From DSXH01 sp964532065 (lineage in GTDB: Bacteria; Bacteroidota; Ignavibacteria; Ignavibacteriales; Melioribacteraceae): 64,000 nt of DNA. Under the pieces are notes generated by a model. That model saw nothing but the letters and a program-made list of their open reading frames with translations. It did no database searches and was not told where the DNA came from. A program made the position numbers and the translations under genes. The DNA is taken from NCBI GenBank assembly GCA_964532065.1, contig CAZHHG010000001.1, forward strand, positions 85,503 to 149,502. Direction: 5' to 3'. Shown here piece by piece: positions 43,371 to 51,791 of the stretch. Position 1 is the stretch's first letter, and the number at the start of each line of letters is the position of its first letter.

Positions 43371-44318
43371 ATGATAGAAAACCTAAGAGACCCGGCAATA
43401 ATATTCTTTATAATCGGTCTTCTTGCCGGAATAGTAAAGTCGGATCTTAAACTCCCCGAAGCAATCTATGAGATAATTAGTATCTATCTTCTACTGTCGA
43501 TCGGCTTAAAAGGAGGAGTCCAGCTTGCGGAAACAGACCTGATCAAAATGCTGGTTCCCGCAGCGGGAGCAATATCAATAGGGCTGATCATTCCGGTACT
43601 TGCATATGTAATACTCCGGCGTATCGGCAAATTTAACCGCGCAGATTCAGCTGCCATTGCCGCTCATTACGGATCCGTAAGCGCCGTTACATTCGCAGTC
43701 GTTATGATCTATCTCGACCGCCTCGGTGTAAATTATGAGGAGTATACGACTGTCCTTCTTGTATTGCTCGAAATACCGGCAATCGCGGTTGGAATTTTCA
43801 TCGCGCGTTTAAGAGCCGGCAAATCTCAAATCGCTTACGGCAAACTGGTTCACGAGGTTATTTTCGGAAAGAGTATTTACCTTTTACTTACGGGACTCAT
43901 TGCCGGATATATTCTCGGCCCATCAGGAATTCAGCCGGTTAAAATAGTTTTCTTCGATCCGTTTAAAGGAGCTTTAACATTCTTCCTGCTGGAGATGGGA
44001 CTTGTTGCCTCAAGAAGATTATCGGATCTTAAGCGTGCCGGTTCGTTTCTTATCGGTTTCGGAATTATTATGCCTCTGATTTCAGGAATGATTGGAACAT
44101 TAATCGGTTATTATTCGGGTCTTTCGGTAGGCGGGACAACCGTTCTAGCAACGCTTGCCGCGAGCGCTTCTTATATTGCCGCTCCTGCAGCAATGAGAAT
44201 TGCGGTTCCGGAAGCCAATCCTACATTCTATCTTACGTCATCACTCGTGATTACATTCCCGTTCAATCTGATTTTCGGAATTCCGGTTTATCACTGGATG
44301 TCTGTTATGATTCATTAA
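43371..44318 (+). CDS. sbtA: SbtA-like sodium-dependent bicarbonate transporter
   Basis: 315 aa, about ten membrane helices in two inverted halves. Family signatures: L-R-D-P-A-I-I-F-F-I-I-G-L-L-A-G near the start, A-H-Y-G-S-V-S-A-V-T-F near 97-107, and G-G-T-T-V-L-A-T-L-A-A-S-A-S-Y-I-A-A-P-A-A near 248-268. It should import bicarbonate with Na+, which fits a cell that keeps a sodium gradient with NQR. The PII-like gene 11 bases downstream matches the known SbtA-SbtB pairing, where the PII-like partner controls the transporter. A small palindrome CATTTG-TT-CAAATG lies at 43326-43339 upstream. Confidence 0.88.
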   Translation: MIENLRDPAIIFFIIGLLAGIVKSDLKLPEAIYEIISIYLLLSIGLKGGVQLAETDLIKMLVPAAGAISIGLIIPVLAYVILRRIGKFNRADSAAIAAHYGSVSAVTFAVVMIYLDRLGVNYEEYTTVLLVLLEIPAIAVGIFIARLRAGKSQIAYGKLVHEVIFGKSIYLLLTGLIAGYILGPSGIQPVKIVFFDPFKGALTFFLLEMGLVASRRLSDLKRAGSFLIGFGIIMPLISGMIGTLIGYYSGLSVGGTTVLATLAASASYIAAPAAMRIAVPEANPTFYLTSSLVITFPFNLIFGIPVYHWMSVMIH

Positions 44319-44329
44319 AGGAAAAAGAT

Positions 44330-44623
44330 ATGCAGAAAAAATTAATTACAATTATAACCGAATCTATACTTGAATCGATGCTCGTAAAAGACCTGCAATC
44401 TCTGGGGGCAAAGGGTTATACAATTGTTGAAGCGCGCGGAAGCGGCGCACACGGCACAAGAAGCGCCGATTGGGGCCAGAACCAGAATATCCAGATAGAA
44501 GTGATTTGCGGCGAAGAGACTGCTAAGTCCATTCTGGATCACTGTCAGAAAAATTACTACTCAAACTATGCGATGGTTATTTTCACTACTGATATAAATG
44601 TTCTGCGATCAGAAAAGTTTTAA
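44330..44623 (+). CDS. sbtB: PII-like (SbtB-type) regulatory protein
   Basis: 97 aa ferredoxin-like PII fold: K-L-I-T-I-I-T-E at the first strand, L-G-A-K-G-Y-T-I-V-E-A-R-G after helix 1, then a T-loop-like region G-S-G-A-H-G-T-R-S-A-D-W-G-Q-N and I-Q-I-E-V-I-C on strand 3. SbtB proteins bind adenyl nucleotides and plug or regulate SbtA. The C-terminus ends V-L-R-S-E-K-F without the cysteine-containing redox loop of some cyanobacterial SbtB proteins. Co-transcribed with sbtA and the following membrane protein. Confidence 0.82.
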   Translation: MQKKLITIITESILESMLVKDLQSLGAKGYTIVEARGSGAHGTRSADWGQNQNIQIEVICGEETAKSILDHCQKNYYSNYAMVIFTTDINVLRSEKF

Positions 44624-44632
44624 GGAGATCAA

Positions 44633-45316
44633 ATGAAAGGACTTAAGACAAATCAGAAATTGTTGCTGGTTTCCGCGATTATAACAATTACGGGCATTAT
44701 ACTTTCGGGTCCCGTGGGAATACTGCTTGCACAGATCAGGCCTCAACCGGAATGGAGAGGAGGGATTACATTTGTTGCCAATTATCATTTTGTTCAGAAC
44801 CTTCCTTACATATTTGGATTTATTCTGCTACTCGGGTTTACATTATTCGTTTCAGCTTCATTTAGAATGGCATCCACAGACCTTCAAAAAATTCTACGGT
44901 CTGCGGCAATTATTTTTACAACGGTTTATGCGGCAATGGTTGGACTTAATTATGCTTTTCAGATTGCTTTAGTCCCCGCGTTGGTATATAAATCCCCAAC
45001 TTTCGCAACACTGTTTACCATGGCTAATCCCAAATCGGTCGGATGGATTCTGGAAATGTTCGGATACGGATTTTTAGGAGCGGCCACAATTCTTATTGCT
45101 CCCGTATTCAGAAAAGGAATTAGAATGAAAGTGGTAAGATACCTCCTGATTGCTAACGGGGTTATAAGTATCCTTGGAGCTGCAGCTACAACATTAGGAA
45201 CTGAATGGCTGATGGAGTGGCCCGGAATTACTAGCGTTATAATCTGGAATATATTAATCCTTGTTATAATGACATTAGTAATAACAGATATTTATAAAAC
45301 CAAATTTGCTGAATAA
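44633..45316 (+). CDS. Six-helix membrane protein, unknown, in the sbtAB operon
   Basis: 227 aa with about six hydrophobic helices and no signal peptide cleavage site. Notable residues: Q-P-E-W-R-G-G near 38-44 between helices 1 and 2, N-P-K-S-V-G-W near 135, and T-E-W-L-M-E-W-P-G near 192. AGGAG lies seven bases before the ATG, and it follows the PII-like gene by nine bases. I recognise no family with confidence; its arrangement is somewhat like DUF4386-type integral membrane proteins. Its tight linkage suggests a role in bicarbonate uptake or its control, as inference. Confidence 0.65.
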   Translation: MKGLKTNQKLLLVSAIITITGIILSGPVGILLAQIRPQPEWRGGITFVANYHFVQNLPYIFGFILLLGFTLFVSASFRMASTDLQKILRSAAIIFTTVYAAMVGLNYAFQIALVPALVYKSPTFATLFTMANPKSVGWILEMFGYGFLGAATILIAPVFRKGIRMKVVRYLLIANGVISILGAAATTLGTEWLMEWPGITSVIIWNILILVIMTLVITDIYKTKFAE

Positions 45317-45322
45317 AAAAAG

Positions 45323-45352
45323 AATTGAGAGTTTTATTAGTAGCTCTCAATT
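45323..45352. terminator. Bidirectional intrinsic terminator
   Basis: AATTGAGAG and CTCTCAATT form a 9-bp stem with a 12-base loop between the convergent membrane-protein and gamma-glutamyltransferase genes. An A7 run just to its left supplies a U-run for the minus strand. Confidence 0.65.
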
Positions 45353-45357
45353 GTAAT

Positions 45358-47049
45358 TTAATACCCCGCAGCCTGACCGTCTTTCCGCGATTCCGATGCG
45401 CCGTAATAAACTTTATTAACCGGATCGAACATAATCGCCTGATAGCCGCCGTAGTTGCCAACGTCATAACGAATTTTATGACCCATTTTTATCAGCTCAC
45501 GGATTACTTCATAATCAAATGCTGATTCGAGGCATACCTCCCCGCCGGTAGTCATCTTTTCGCCAGTCGGTTCAGAAGAACCTTCATGGAGAATCCTGGG
45601 CGCGTCTCCGGCTTCCTGAATATTCATTCCGAAATCAATTATGTTCATGATGATCTGAACGTGACCCTGAGGCTGAGTAGCTCCACCCATTACACCGAAG
45701 CTGAGAAAGGGCTTTCCGTCTTTTGTAACAAACGCAGGAATGATTGTATGAAATGGTCTCTTATGCGGTTCATAGGTGTTGAAATGTCCTTCTTCCAGCA
45801 TAAACATCTCGCCTCTGTCCTGCAGCACGAATCCGAGTTTATACGGTGTCATTCCGCTCCCCATCCCGCGGTAATTGCTCTGAATGAGTGAGATCATGTT
45901 CCCTTCTTCATCGGCTACGGTGAGGTATATTGTATCGCCATCATTTAAAGCTGGATTGCCGGCATCGTAAGTTCTTGCGGCGCGGTTATCATCAATAAGT
46001 TTTCTTCTCTGCTCTGCATACTCTTTCGATATTAATTCTTCCGTCGGAATTTTATTGAACGCTGGATCGGCGTAAAATTTTGCACGGTCTTCGAATGCAA
46101 GCTTCTTTGCCTCAACAAAATAATGGATATGCTCTTTTGAACCGAAGCCGAAATCTTTAAGCGGATATTTTTCCAGAATGTTCAGCATTTGAAGTGCGAC
46201 TATCCCCTGTCCATTCGGCGGTAATTCCCAGACATCATAACCGCGGTAATTTGTTGATACCGGATCGACCCATTCCGATGTATGATCCGCCATATCTTTG
46301 TAAGACAAAAAGCCGCCAACTTCTTTCATATAAGCGTCGATTACTTTTGCAACCTCTCCTTTGTAAAAATAATCTCTCCCTTCTTTCGCAATTTTCTCGT
46401 ATGTGTTGGCGAGATAGGGATTTGTCCAGACTTCCCCTTTCGCGGGTCCGCGACCGTTCTTCATAAAAATTTCTTCGAAGCCGGGAAATCGCTTAAGCGA
46501 CTGAGCATTCCTCTGCCAGTAATAAGAGATTAATTCCGAAACCGGAAATCCCTCCCGCGCATATTTGATTGCGGGCGCGAGAATTTCAATCATAGAAAGC
46601 TTTCCGAATTTTTTATGCAGTTCGAACCAGGCATCAACTGCACCGGGTACACTAACCGGCAGAGGCCCAAGCGGAGGTATCCGTTTTATATTGTTCTTTT
46701 TAAAGTAATCCAGGGTTAGTGAATAAGGTGAACGCCCGCTTCCGTTCAATCCGAATAGTTTCTGATCCTTTGCGCTCCAGACAATTGCGAACAGGTCGCC
46801 TCCGATTCCGGATCCTGTCGGCTCCATCAATCCGAGGCATGCGTTAGCGGCAATAGCGGCATCAATTGCGCTTCCCCCTTTCTTTAATATATCCAGAGCT
46901 GCCTGGGTGGCAAGCGGCTGACTGGTTGCGGCCATTCCGTGTCCGGCAATTACTTCGGATCTGGTAGCAAATTTTTTTCCGGTAATCCGGTCCTGCGCAA
47001 AATTAAATGACGCTGCGAGAATAAATAAAAAGAGAAATATTTTTTTCAT
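45358..47049 (-). CDS. ggt: Gamma-glutamyltransferase
   Basis: 563 aa, signal peptide 1-18 (ends F-N-F-A-Q). N-terminal nucleophile hydrolase that self-cleaves into large and small subunits; the new N-terminal nucleophile is predicted as Thr373 in G-D-T-I-Y-L-T-V-A-D, in place of the usual T-T-H-x-S-V. Supporting motifs: G-G-S-A-I-D-A-A-I-A near 58-67, P-T-G-S-G-I-G-G-D near 77-85, L-P-P-N-G-Q-G near 276, G-S-G-M near 397 and a late G-G-x-x-x-P-Q-G-H. It degrades glutathione and other gamma-glutamyl compounds in the periplasm. Single-gene unit. Confidence 0.92.
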   Translation of the reverse strand: MKKIFLFLFILAASFNFAQDRITGKKFATRSEVIAGHGMAATSQPLATQAALDILKKGGSAIDAAIAANACLGLMEPTGSGIGGDLFAIVWSAKDQKLFGLNGSGRSPYSLTLDYFKKNNIKRIPPLGPLPVSVPGAVDAWFELHKKFGKLSMIEILAPAIKYAREGFPVSELISYYWQRNAQSLKRFPGFEEIFMKNGRGPAKGEVWTNPYLANTYEKIAKEGRDYFYKGEVAKVIDAYMKEVGGFLSYKDMADHTSEWVDPVSTNYRGYDVWELPPNGQGIVALQMLNILEKYPLKDFGFGSKEHIHYFVEAKKLAFEDRAKFYADPAFNKIPTEELISKEYAEQRRKLIDDNRAARTYDAGNPALNDGDTIYLTVADEEGNMISLIQSNYRGMGSGMTPYKLGFVLQDRGEMFMLEEGHFNTYEPHKRPFHTIIPAFVTKDGKPFLSFGVMGGATQPQGHVQIIMNIIDFGMNIQEAGDAPRILHEGSSEPTGEKMTTGGEVCLESAFDYEVIRELIKMGHKIRYDVGNYGGYQAIMFDPVNKVYYGASESRKDGQAAGY

Positions 47050-47083
47050 TTCAATACTCTGTTAAAATTTAATAGTAAATTAA

Positions 47084-47114
47084 TTTATTGATAGGAAAAG
47101 CTAAAGTATTTTTG
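47084..47114 (+). promoter_or_regulatory. Candidate promoter of the SPFH gene
   Basis: TTTA, 19 bases, TATTTTTG; exact -7 match and one mismatch at -33 to the Bacteroidota consensus, 55 bases before the ATG. It has the same form as the candidate nqr promoter. Confidence 0.45.
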
Positions 47115-47169
47115 TAAATAATTACTGCTGGAAATCAGATTGGTTACTAACAAATAATCAGGAGGAGAA

Positions 47170-48049
47170 ATGTTATTCATTATTGCAATAATTATCGCGG
47201 TTGCATCTTTTTTTGTCTACAAAAGTATGAGGAAATACGGCAGGTATCAGGAGGCCAGAATATCAATAGCTGGAATTGTAATTGGAGCAGTTGTTGCCTT
47301 TTTACAACTCTTTACGGTTGTTCCGGCAGGGACAGTGGGCGTGGTTGATTTTCTGGGAATGGTAAGCGACAACACACTGAAAGCCGGGGTGAATTTTGTA
47401 AATCCGATGGCCCGTGTAGTCAATTTCAGTATTAAGACACAGGAATTAAAAGAAGTAATGAATGTGCCCTCTCAGGAAGGTCAGAATGTTCAGCTTGAAA
47501 TAAGCCTCCTTTTTGCACTTGACCCTGATAATGCTTCCAAGATTTACAAGACTGTTGGTGAAAATTATTCTGAGATTATTTTAATACCGCAGTTTCGTTC
47601 TGTGGTGCGTGGTACAACAGCAAAGTATGAAGCAAAAGCGCTTTATACTTCTTCACGGGAAGTGCTCGCATACGAAATAAAAGCCGAACTTGAAAAACTG
47701 GTAGGGCCTAGAGGAATTCTAATAGAAGCCGCTCCCCTCCGTCAGATTGCTCTGCCGGCCGGATTAACCGCGTCTATAGAAGAAAAGCTTAAAGCCGAAC
47801 AGGAGAGCCAGAGAATGCAATTCGTCCTTGAGCGTGAGAAGCAGGAAGCCGACCGTAAAAGGATCGAAGCAAAGGGTATTGCCGACTTCCAGGATATTGT
47901 AGCACGGGGAATCAGCCAGCAGCTGCTGCAATGGAAAGGAATTGAAGCAACTGNNNNNNNNNNAAAAACTTGCTAACTCACCTAATTCAAAAGTTGTAAT
48001 AATCGGCGCCGGTAAAGACGGATTACCGGTAATACTGGGAAATCAATAA
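47170..48049 (+). CDS. SPFH/prohibitin-family membrane protein, interrupted by an assembly gap
   Basis: GGAGGAG at 47161-47167 supports the ATG. N-terminal membrane helix, a second hydrophobic stretch 33-52, an SPFH domain about 50-210 (V-P-A-G-T-V-G-V-V-D near 53), then a charged coiled coil E-R-E-K-Q-E-A-D-R-K-R-I-E-A-K-G. Ten N at 47954-47963 interrupt the gene. In the naive frame it stops shortly after the gap, but removing the N run joins G-I-E-A-T to E-K-L-A-N-S-P-N in frame and continues to A-G-K-D-G-L-P-V-I-L-G, the normal end of this family, stopping at 48049. The full protein would be 289 aa. It forms oligomeric membrane scaffolds; specific partners unknown. Confidence 0.85.
47954..47963. 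other. Assembly gap (10 N) with probably no missing bases
   Basis: A fixed-length N run. Codon phase across it requires a true length divisible by three, which 10 is not. Zero missing bases restores a family-typical protein sequence, so it looks like an arbitrary scaffold spacer. Confidence 0.8.
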
Positions 48050-48062
48050 CCGGGAAAATTGC

Positions 48063-48097
48063 GAAAAAGTCCGCTTTATCCGGGGGCGGACTTTTTC
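48063..48097 (+). terminator. Intrinsic terminator
   Basis: GAAAAAGTCCGC and GCGGACTTTTTC form a 12-bp perfect stem with an 11-base loop; the 3' arm ends in T5. Ends the SPFH gene. Confidence 0.85.
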
Positions 48098-48135
48098 ACT
48101 TTAAATAAAACCGGGGGTTTTATTATATTAGCCCC

Positions 48136-48516
48136 GTGAAAAAGATAATACAAATATCATTCGCGGTAATTTATTTTTTTCTTACAACCGGATTTACCAT
48201 TACACTTCATTTCTGCGGCGGTGAAGTAAGTGATGTTAGCATTGTAAGAACTCAAAGCGACGAGGATCCATGCGGCTGCGAGCCTTCATTCTGCGGCGAT
48301 TCCTGCTGTTCAGATGATGTTACAACAATAAAATTATCCGATTCTCACAAATCCGAAGCGAAGTTCGAACCGAACGCGTTTCAACTTGTTATTGCTTTAA
48401 TCCAGTCAGAAGATTTATCTGATTACAAAACATTCACCGACTTTTCATCAGATCAAATTATTCGCGATTCCGGGCCACCCGATTTATTCCTGCAAAACTG
48501 CTCTTTCCTGATTTAA
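48136..48516 (+). CDS. HYC_CC_PP family exported cysteine-rich protein
   Basis: 126 aa, GTG start, signal-anchor-like leader 3-22. Family pattern: H25-F26-C27 (usually H-Y-C) in L-H-F-C-G-G-E, cysteines 46, 48 and 53, the adjacent pair 57-58, and the terminal G-P-P-D-L-F-L-Q-N-C-S-F-L-I. This Bacteroidota family has no established function. Its cysteine content and position before an HMA protein and a Cys-Cys TonB receptor point to copper or other soft-metal handling in the periplasm; this is inferred from context. Confidence 0.75.
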   Translation: MKKIIQISFAVIYFFLTTGFTITLHFCGGEVSDVSIVRTQSDEDPCGCEPSFCGDSCCSDDVTTIKLSDSHKSEAKFEPNAFQLVIALIQSEDLSDYKTFTDFSSDQIIRDSGPPDLFLQNCSFLI

Positions 48517-48604
48517 AATATTTCTCCATTAGTACTTGAACTGATATCACAGGAGAGGACTATCCTTTCCTGCAAAATTATTTTTAAAACCAAGGAGAAA
48601 TAAC

Positions 48605-48949
48605 ATGAAAACGCTCTTATCATTAATAATTATTGTGTTGATCGCTGTTTCAACAATATACGCCCAGGAAGAAAAAGTAACTGAAACTGAATTTAAGGTA
48701 TTCGGTAACTGTAACATGTGTAAAACCAGAATCGAAAAAGCCGTAAAGATTGACGGCGTAAAGTATGCAAAATGGAATAAGAACAGTAAAATGCTCAAGG
48801 TTATTTTTGAAGCGCCGGCGACAGTAGATTCATTACAGAAAAAAATTGCGGAGGTGGGTCATGATACCGAAAAGTATAAAGCAAAGGATGATGTATATGC
48901 TGCTCTTCCAAAATGCTGCCTATACAGGGATAATCCGGCTACCCACTAA
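48605..48949 (+). CDS. Exported heavy-metal-associated (HMA) domain protein
   Basis: 114 aa, signal peptide 1-20 (ends I-Y-A-Q). One HMA domain about 27-95 with the metal pair C36-x2-C39 in G-N-C-N-M-C-K-T-R-I-E-K-A, plus an extra C-C near 103-104 in the tail (P-K-C-C-L-Y). AAGGAG lies just upstream of the ATG. An exported HMA protein could capture Cu(I) or a similar ion outside the inner membrane and hand it to the receptor or another carrier. It sits 88 bases after the HYC_CC_PP gene and 29 bases before the TonB receptor gene. Confidence 0.87.
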   Translation: MKTLLSLIIIVLIAVSTIYAQEEKVTETEFKVFGNCNMCKTRIEKAVKIDGVKYAKWNKNSKMLKVIFEAPATVDSLQKKIAEVGHDTEKYKAKDDVYAALPKCCLYRDNPATH

Positions 48950-48978
48950 ACTTATTTTTAATTAACAGATGAAATAAA

Positions 48979-51222
48979 ATGAAAACTTTAAAAATATTTT
49001 CCGTACTGATAATTCTGTCCGGCTCTCTGATTGCCCAGAATAAGCTTAGCGGTTTTGTAAAAGAGAGAGACGACAAAGGAATTCTTAAACCGCTTATCGG
49101 CGCAAACATTATCTGGCAGAATACATCAAGAGGCACTACAACAGATATCAATGGTGCCTTTGAGATTGGAACAACAAAAGAGTCCGACACTCTTGTAGTA
49201 AGCTTTATAGGCTATAAGACCGAGAAAGTTGGAGTTGGAGATCAAAGAAGTATTGAAGTTGTGCTTGAACCGGACTCAAAAGAATTGAATGATGTTGAGA
49301 TCGTAGGAAAACAGAGTGCTTCTTTCCAGGATTATAAGGGAATTGAAAACACAACTGTAATGACAAAGAAGGAATTGCAGAAGGCCGCATGCTGCACTCT
49401 TGCCGAAAGCTTTGAGACCAATCCTTCTATCGACGTATCCTTCACGGATGCAATTACTGGTATGCGCCAGATAGAAATGCTGGGACTCGCAGGAACATAT
49501 ACTCAAACCACTATGGAAAATCTTCCTTACATAAGGGGACTTATGAATAACGTGGGATTGAATTTTGTTCCCGGAACGTGGATCAATGCTATAAATGTAT
49601 CTAAGGGAATTGGATCGGTTGCCAATGGTTTCGAATCGATTACCGGTCAGATTGATATTGATATGCAAAAACCGTTTAATGAACTGGAATCCAACCCCGG
49701 TTTTTTAAATCTCTACGGCGATAACGAGCAGAGGTTTGAAGGTAATTTCAATTACCGTTTTCAGGTAAACGAAAACCTTTCGTCAATGACACTTCTTCAT
49801 GCAAGCTCGAGACAGCACAGGAAAGACATCAACTCCGATCTCTTTATGGATATGCCAACATTCAACACCTTTAATATCATGCAGCGCTGGCAGTATCTAT
49901 CTTATCAGGGATGGGAGAGTCAGCTCGGATTTCAGATAGTCCGGGATGAAAAAGAAGGCGGCACAACAAACCGCGATTTTAATACCGCTCCTGCTTACAG
50001 GTTTGGATCTTCAAACGAACTGTTCAATATTTATGGAAAGACCGGCTATGTTTTTCCTGATGAAGACCATAAGAGTTTTGGAATTCAGTGGTCTTACAAC
50101 AGCTACGATAATTCCTCACGTTTCGGCAGAAAAGAATATTCGGGTAAAGAAAAAAACATCTACCTTAATTTTATTTACCAGTCCGAATTGTGGGATCATT
50201 TCAACACATTCAGAACCGGCGTCAGCTTCGTCTACGATCAATTTAACGAATCATTCAATTCGGTTAATTACAACCGGATCGAACGAATTCCCGGAGCATT
50301 TTTCGAGTATACTTACAAACCGAACGACGAGCTTTCGGTTGTTGCGGGTCTGCGTGCAGATAACCATAATGAATACGGATACTTCTTTACGCCGCGCATT
50401 CATATCCGGTATAGTCCGGATTCCGACTGGGTGATACGGGGAGTGGCCGGACGGGGATACAGAAGCTCTAACATATTTACAGAGTATGCTTCCAGCTTCG
50501 CTAGCGCACGGACAGAAAGTATTATCAGGTCCAATAATTTCGGTTATGGTCTGGATCAGGAATCTGCCTGGAATTACGGCCTTAATGTAACTTACTATTT
50601 CCTTTATGGATACCGCGACGCAAGCATATCATTCGATTTTTACCGGACTTCATTCGATAAAGTTAATATAGCTGATATTGATTCAGACCCGCGCAGAATA
50701 ATTTTCAGTTCGGTTGAAAACGGCGCGCATTCTACCAGCTTTCAAACCGAGTTGAATATTGAGCCATATGAATTTTTAAATCTCCGACTGGCATACAGGT
50801 TTATAGACGCAAGACAGTTGATCAACAATACCTGGAAAGAGAAACCATTTTCAGCCAGGCATAGGGCATTGCTGAACCTTGGTTATGCAACAACCAGGGA
50901 GTCGATGGAAGACGCACAGATGCTTTACGATCTTACTATCCAGTGGTTCGGAAGTAAAAGAATCCCTTCTACTGAGGCAAATCCTTTTAACCTTAGGGGA
51001 AGATCGTCATCACCCTCATTTTTTATAGTGAATGCTCAGATCACCAGGTCGTTCGGCTCGCTGTTCGATTTTTACATCGGCGGCGAGAACCTTCTCGATT
51101 TCCGTCAGAGCGATCCGATCATCGATTCCGGAAATCCCGACGGTCCTTATTTCGACGCTTCATTAATTTGGGGGCCGATTAGCGGTAGAATGATTTATGC
51201 GGGATTAAGGTATAAAATCTAA
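48979..51222 (+). CDS. TonB-dependent receptor with carboxypeptidase-like domain, metal-linked
   Basis: 747 aa. Signal peptide 1-20; carboxypeptidase-D-like regulatory domain about 22-97 (G-A-N-I-I-W-Q-N-T-S-R-G-T-T-T-D); plug domain about 105-240; 22-strand barrel to the end (last strand Y-A-G-L-R-Y-K-I). The plug contains C138-C139 in A-A-C-C-T-L-A-E-S-F-E-T-N-P-S followed by F-T-D-A-I-T-G-M-R-Q, a motif I associate with receptors found beside HMA proteins in Bacteroidota. The pair could bind the metal at the plug. The substrate is probably a copper or other metal complex, by context only. Confidence 0.87.
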   Translation: MKTLKIFSVLIILSGSLIAQNKLSGFVKERDDKGILKPLIGANIIWQNTSRGTTTDINGAFEIGTTKESDTLVVSFIGYKTEKVGVGDQRSIEVVLEPDSKELNDVEIVGKQSASFQDYKGIENTTVMTKKELQKAACCTLAESFETNPSIDVSFTDAITGMRQIEMLGLAGTYTQTTMENLPYIRGLMNNVGLNFVPGTWINAINVSKGIGSVANGFESITGQIDIDMQKPFNELESNPGFLNLYGDNEQRFEGNFNYRFQVNENLSSMTLLHASSRQHRKDINSDLFMDMPTFNTFNIMQRWQYLSYQGWESQLGFQIVRDEKEGGTTNRDFNTAPAYRFGSSNELFNIYGKTGYVFPDEDHKSFGIQWSYNSYDNSSRFGRKEYSGKEKNIYLNFIYQSELWDHFNTFRTGVSFVYDQFNESFNSVNYNRIERIPGAFFEYTYKPNDELSVVAGLRADNHNEYGYFFTPRIHIRYSPDSDWVIRGVAGRGYRSSNIFTEYASSFASARTESIIRSNNFGYGLDQESAWNYGLNVTYYFLYGYRDASISFDFYRTSFDKVNIADIDSDPRRIIFSSVENGAHSTSFQTELNIEPYEFLNLRLAYRFIDARQLINNTWKEKPFSARHRALLNLGYATTRESMEDAQMLYDLTIQWFGSKRIPSTEANPFNLRGRSSSPSFFIVNAQITRSFGSLFDFYIGGENLLDFRQSDPIIDSGNPDGPYFDASLIWGPISGRMIYAGLRYKI

Positions 51223-51247
51223 AAGCCTCTTCTAAACTCATTATTCT

Positions 51248-51286
51248 ATGCCGGATGTTAAACAGTTTTTGTTTTTCATCCGGCAT
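51248..51286 (+). terminator. Terminator-like hairpin after the TonB receptor gene
   Basis: ATGCCGGATG and CATCCGGCAT, a 10-bp perfect stem around a 19-base loop that can pair further internally (AAAC/GTTT). The following TATTATTT is only a weak U-run. Confidence 0.55.
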
Positions 51287-51370
51287 TATTATTTAAGCGG
51301 GCTTTTGTATTTTTGATTAGAACAAAATCATCTTTTTAGGTTAACGTTATTTCAAACAAAGGAATAAAAA

Positions 51371-51727
51371 GTGGCGGTGCCTACAAAAATAAAACTTCAC
51401 AAGCAGGATCATCTGGAAATTATATGGGATAATGGTAAAACGCATAAATTCCCTTTAAAATTTTTACGTGACGAATCCCCCGACGCAGGCAATAAAGGCG
51501 AGACAATCCTCTGGAAACATTATGCCCCGCCGCCAAAAGAAAAAACTAAACCGGAAGGATATGAAATAGAAAAGATCGAAACGGTCGGGAGTTATGCAAT
51601 TCAAATTACCTGGAAAGACGGTTACAACTACGGGATTTATTCCTGGGAATTACTTCAGCGCCTCGGAGAGTATTTAAGTGTAAAGGAGAATTTGCATCAG
51701 GATTTTGAGCACGATCATAACGATTGA
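51371..51727 (+). CDS. DUF971 domain protein
   Basis: 118 aa, GTG start with AAAGGA nine bases upstream. DUF971 (gamma-butyrobetaine-hydroxylase-like N-terminal) domain: L-E-I-I-W-D-N-G-K-T-H near 16-26, F-P-L-K-F-L-R near 28, and V-G-S-Y-A-I-Q-I-T-W-K-D-G-Y-N-Y-G-I-Y-S-W near 74-94. The domain is linked to iron-sulfur/ApbC-like proteins in some genomes, but its function is not settled. The C-terminus is His/Asp-rich (D-F-E-H-D-H-N-D). Monocistronic. Confidence 0.87.
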   Translation: MAVPTKIKLHKQDHLEIIWDNGKTHKFPLKFLRDESPDAGNKGETILWKHYAPPPKEKTKPEGYEIEKIETVGSYAIQITWKDGYNYGIYSWELLQRLGEYLSVKENLHQDFEHDHND

Positions 51728-51748
51728 CGGGTTTTAACAGTAAGACAT

Positions 51749-51778
51749 AAAAAAATCCCGGGGGGGTACCCCGGGATT
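51749..51778 (-). terminator. Intrinsic terminator of the thiol-redox operon
   Basis: AATCCCGGGG-GGGTA-CCCCGGGATT, 10-bp stem; on the minus strand it is followed by a T7 run (51749-51755, overlapping the stem base). It may also stop the DUF971 transcript. Confidence 0.8.
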
Positions 51779-51791
51779 AATCACTTCCAAC

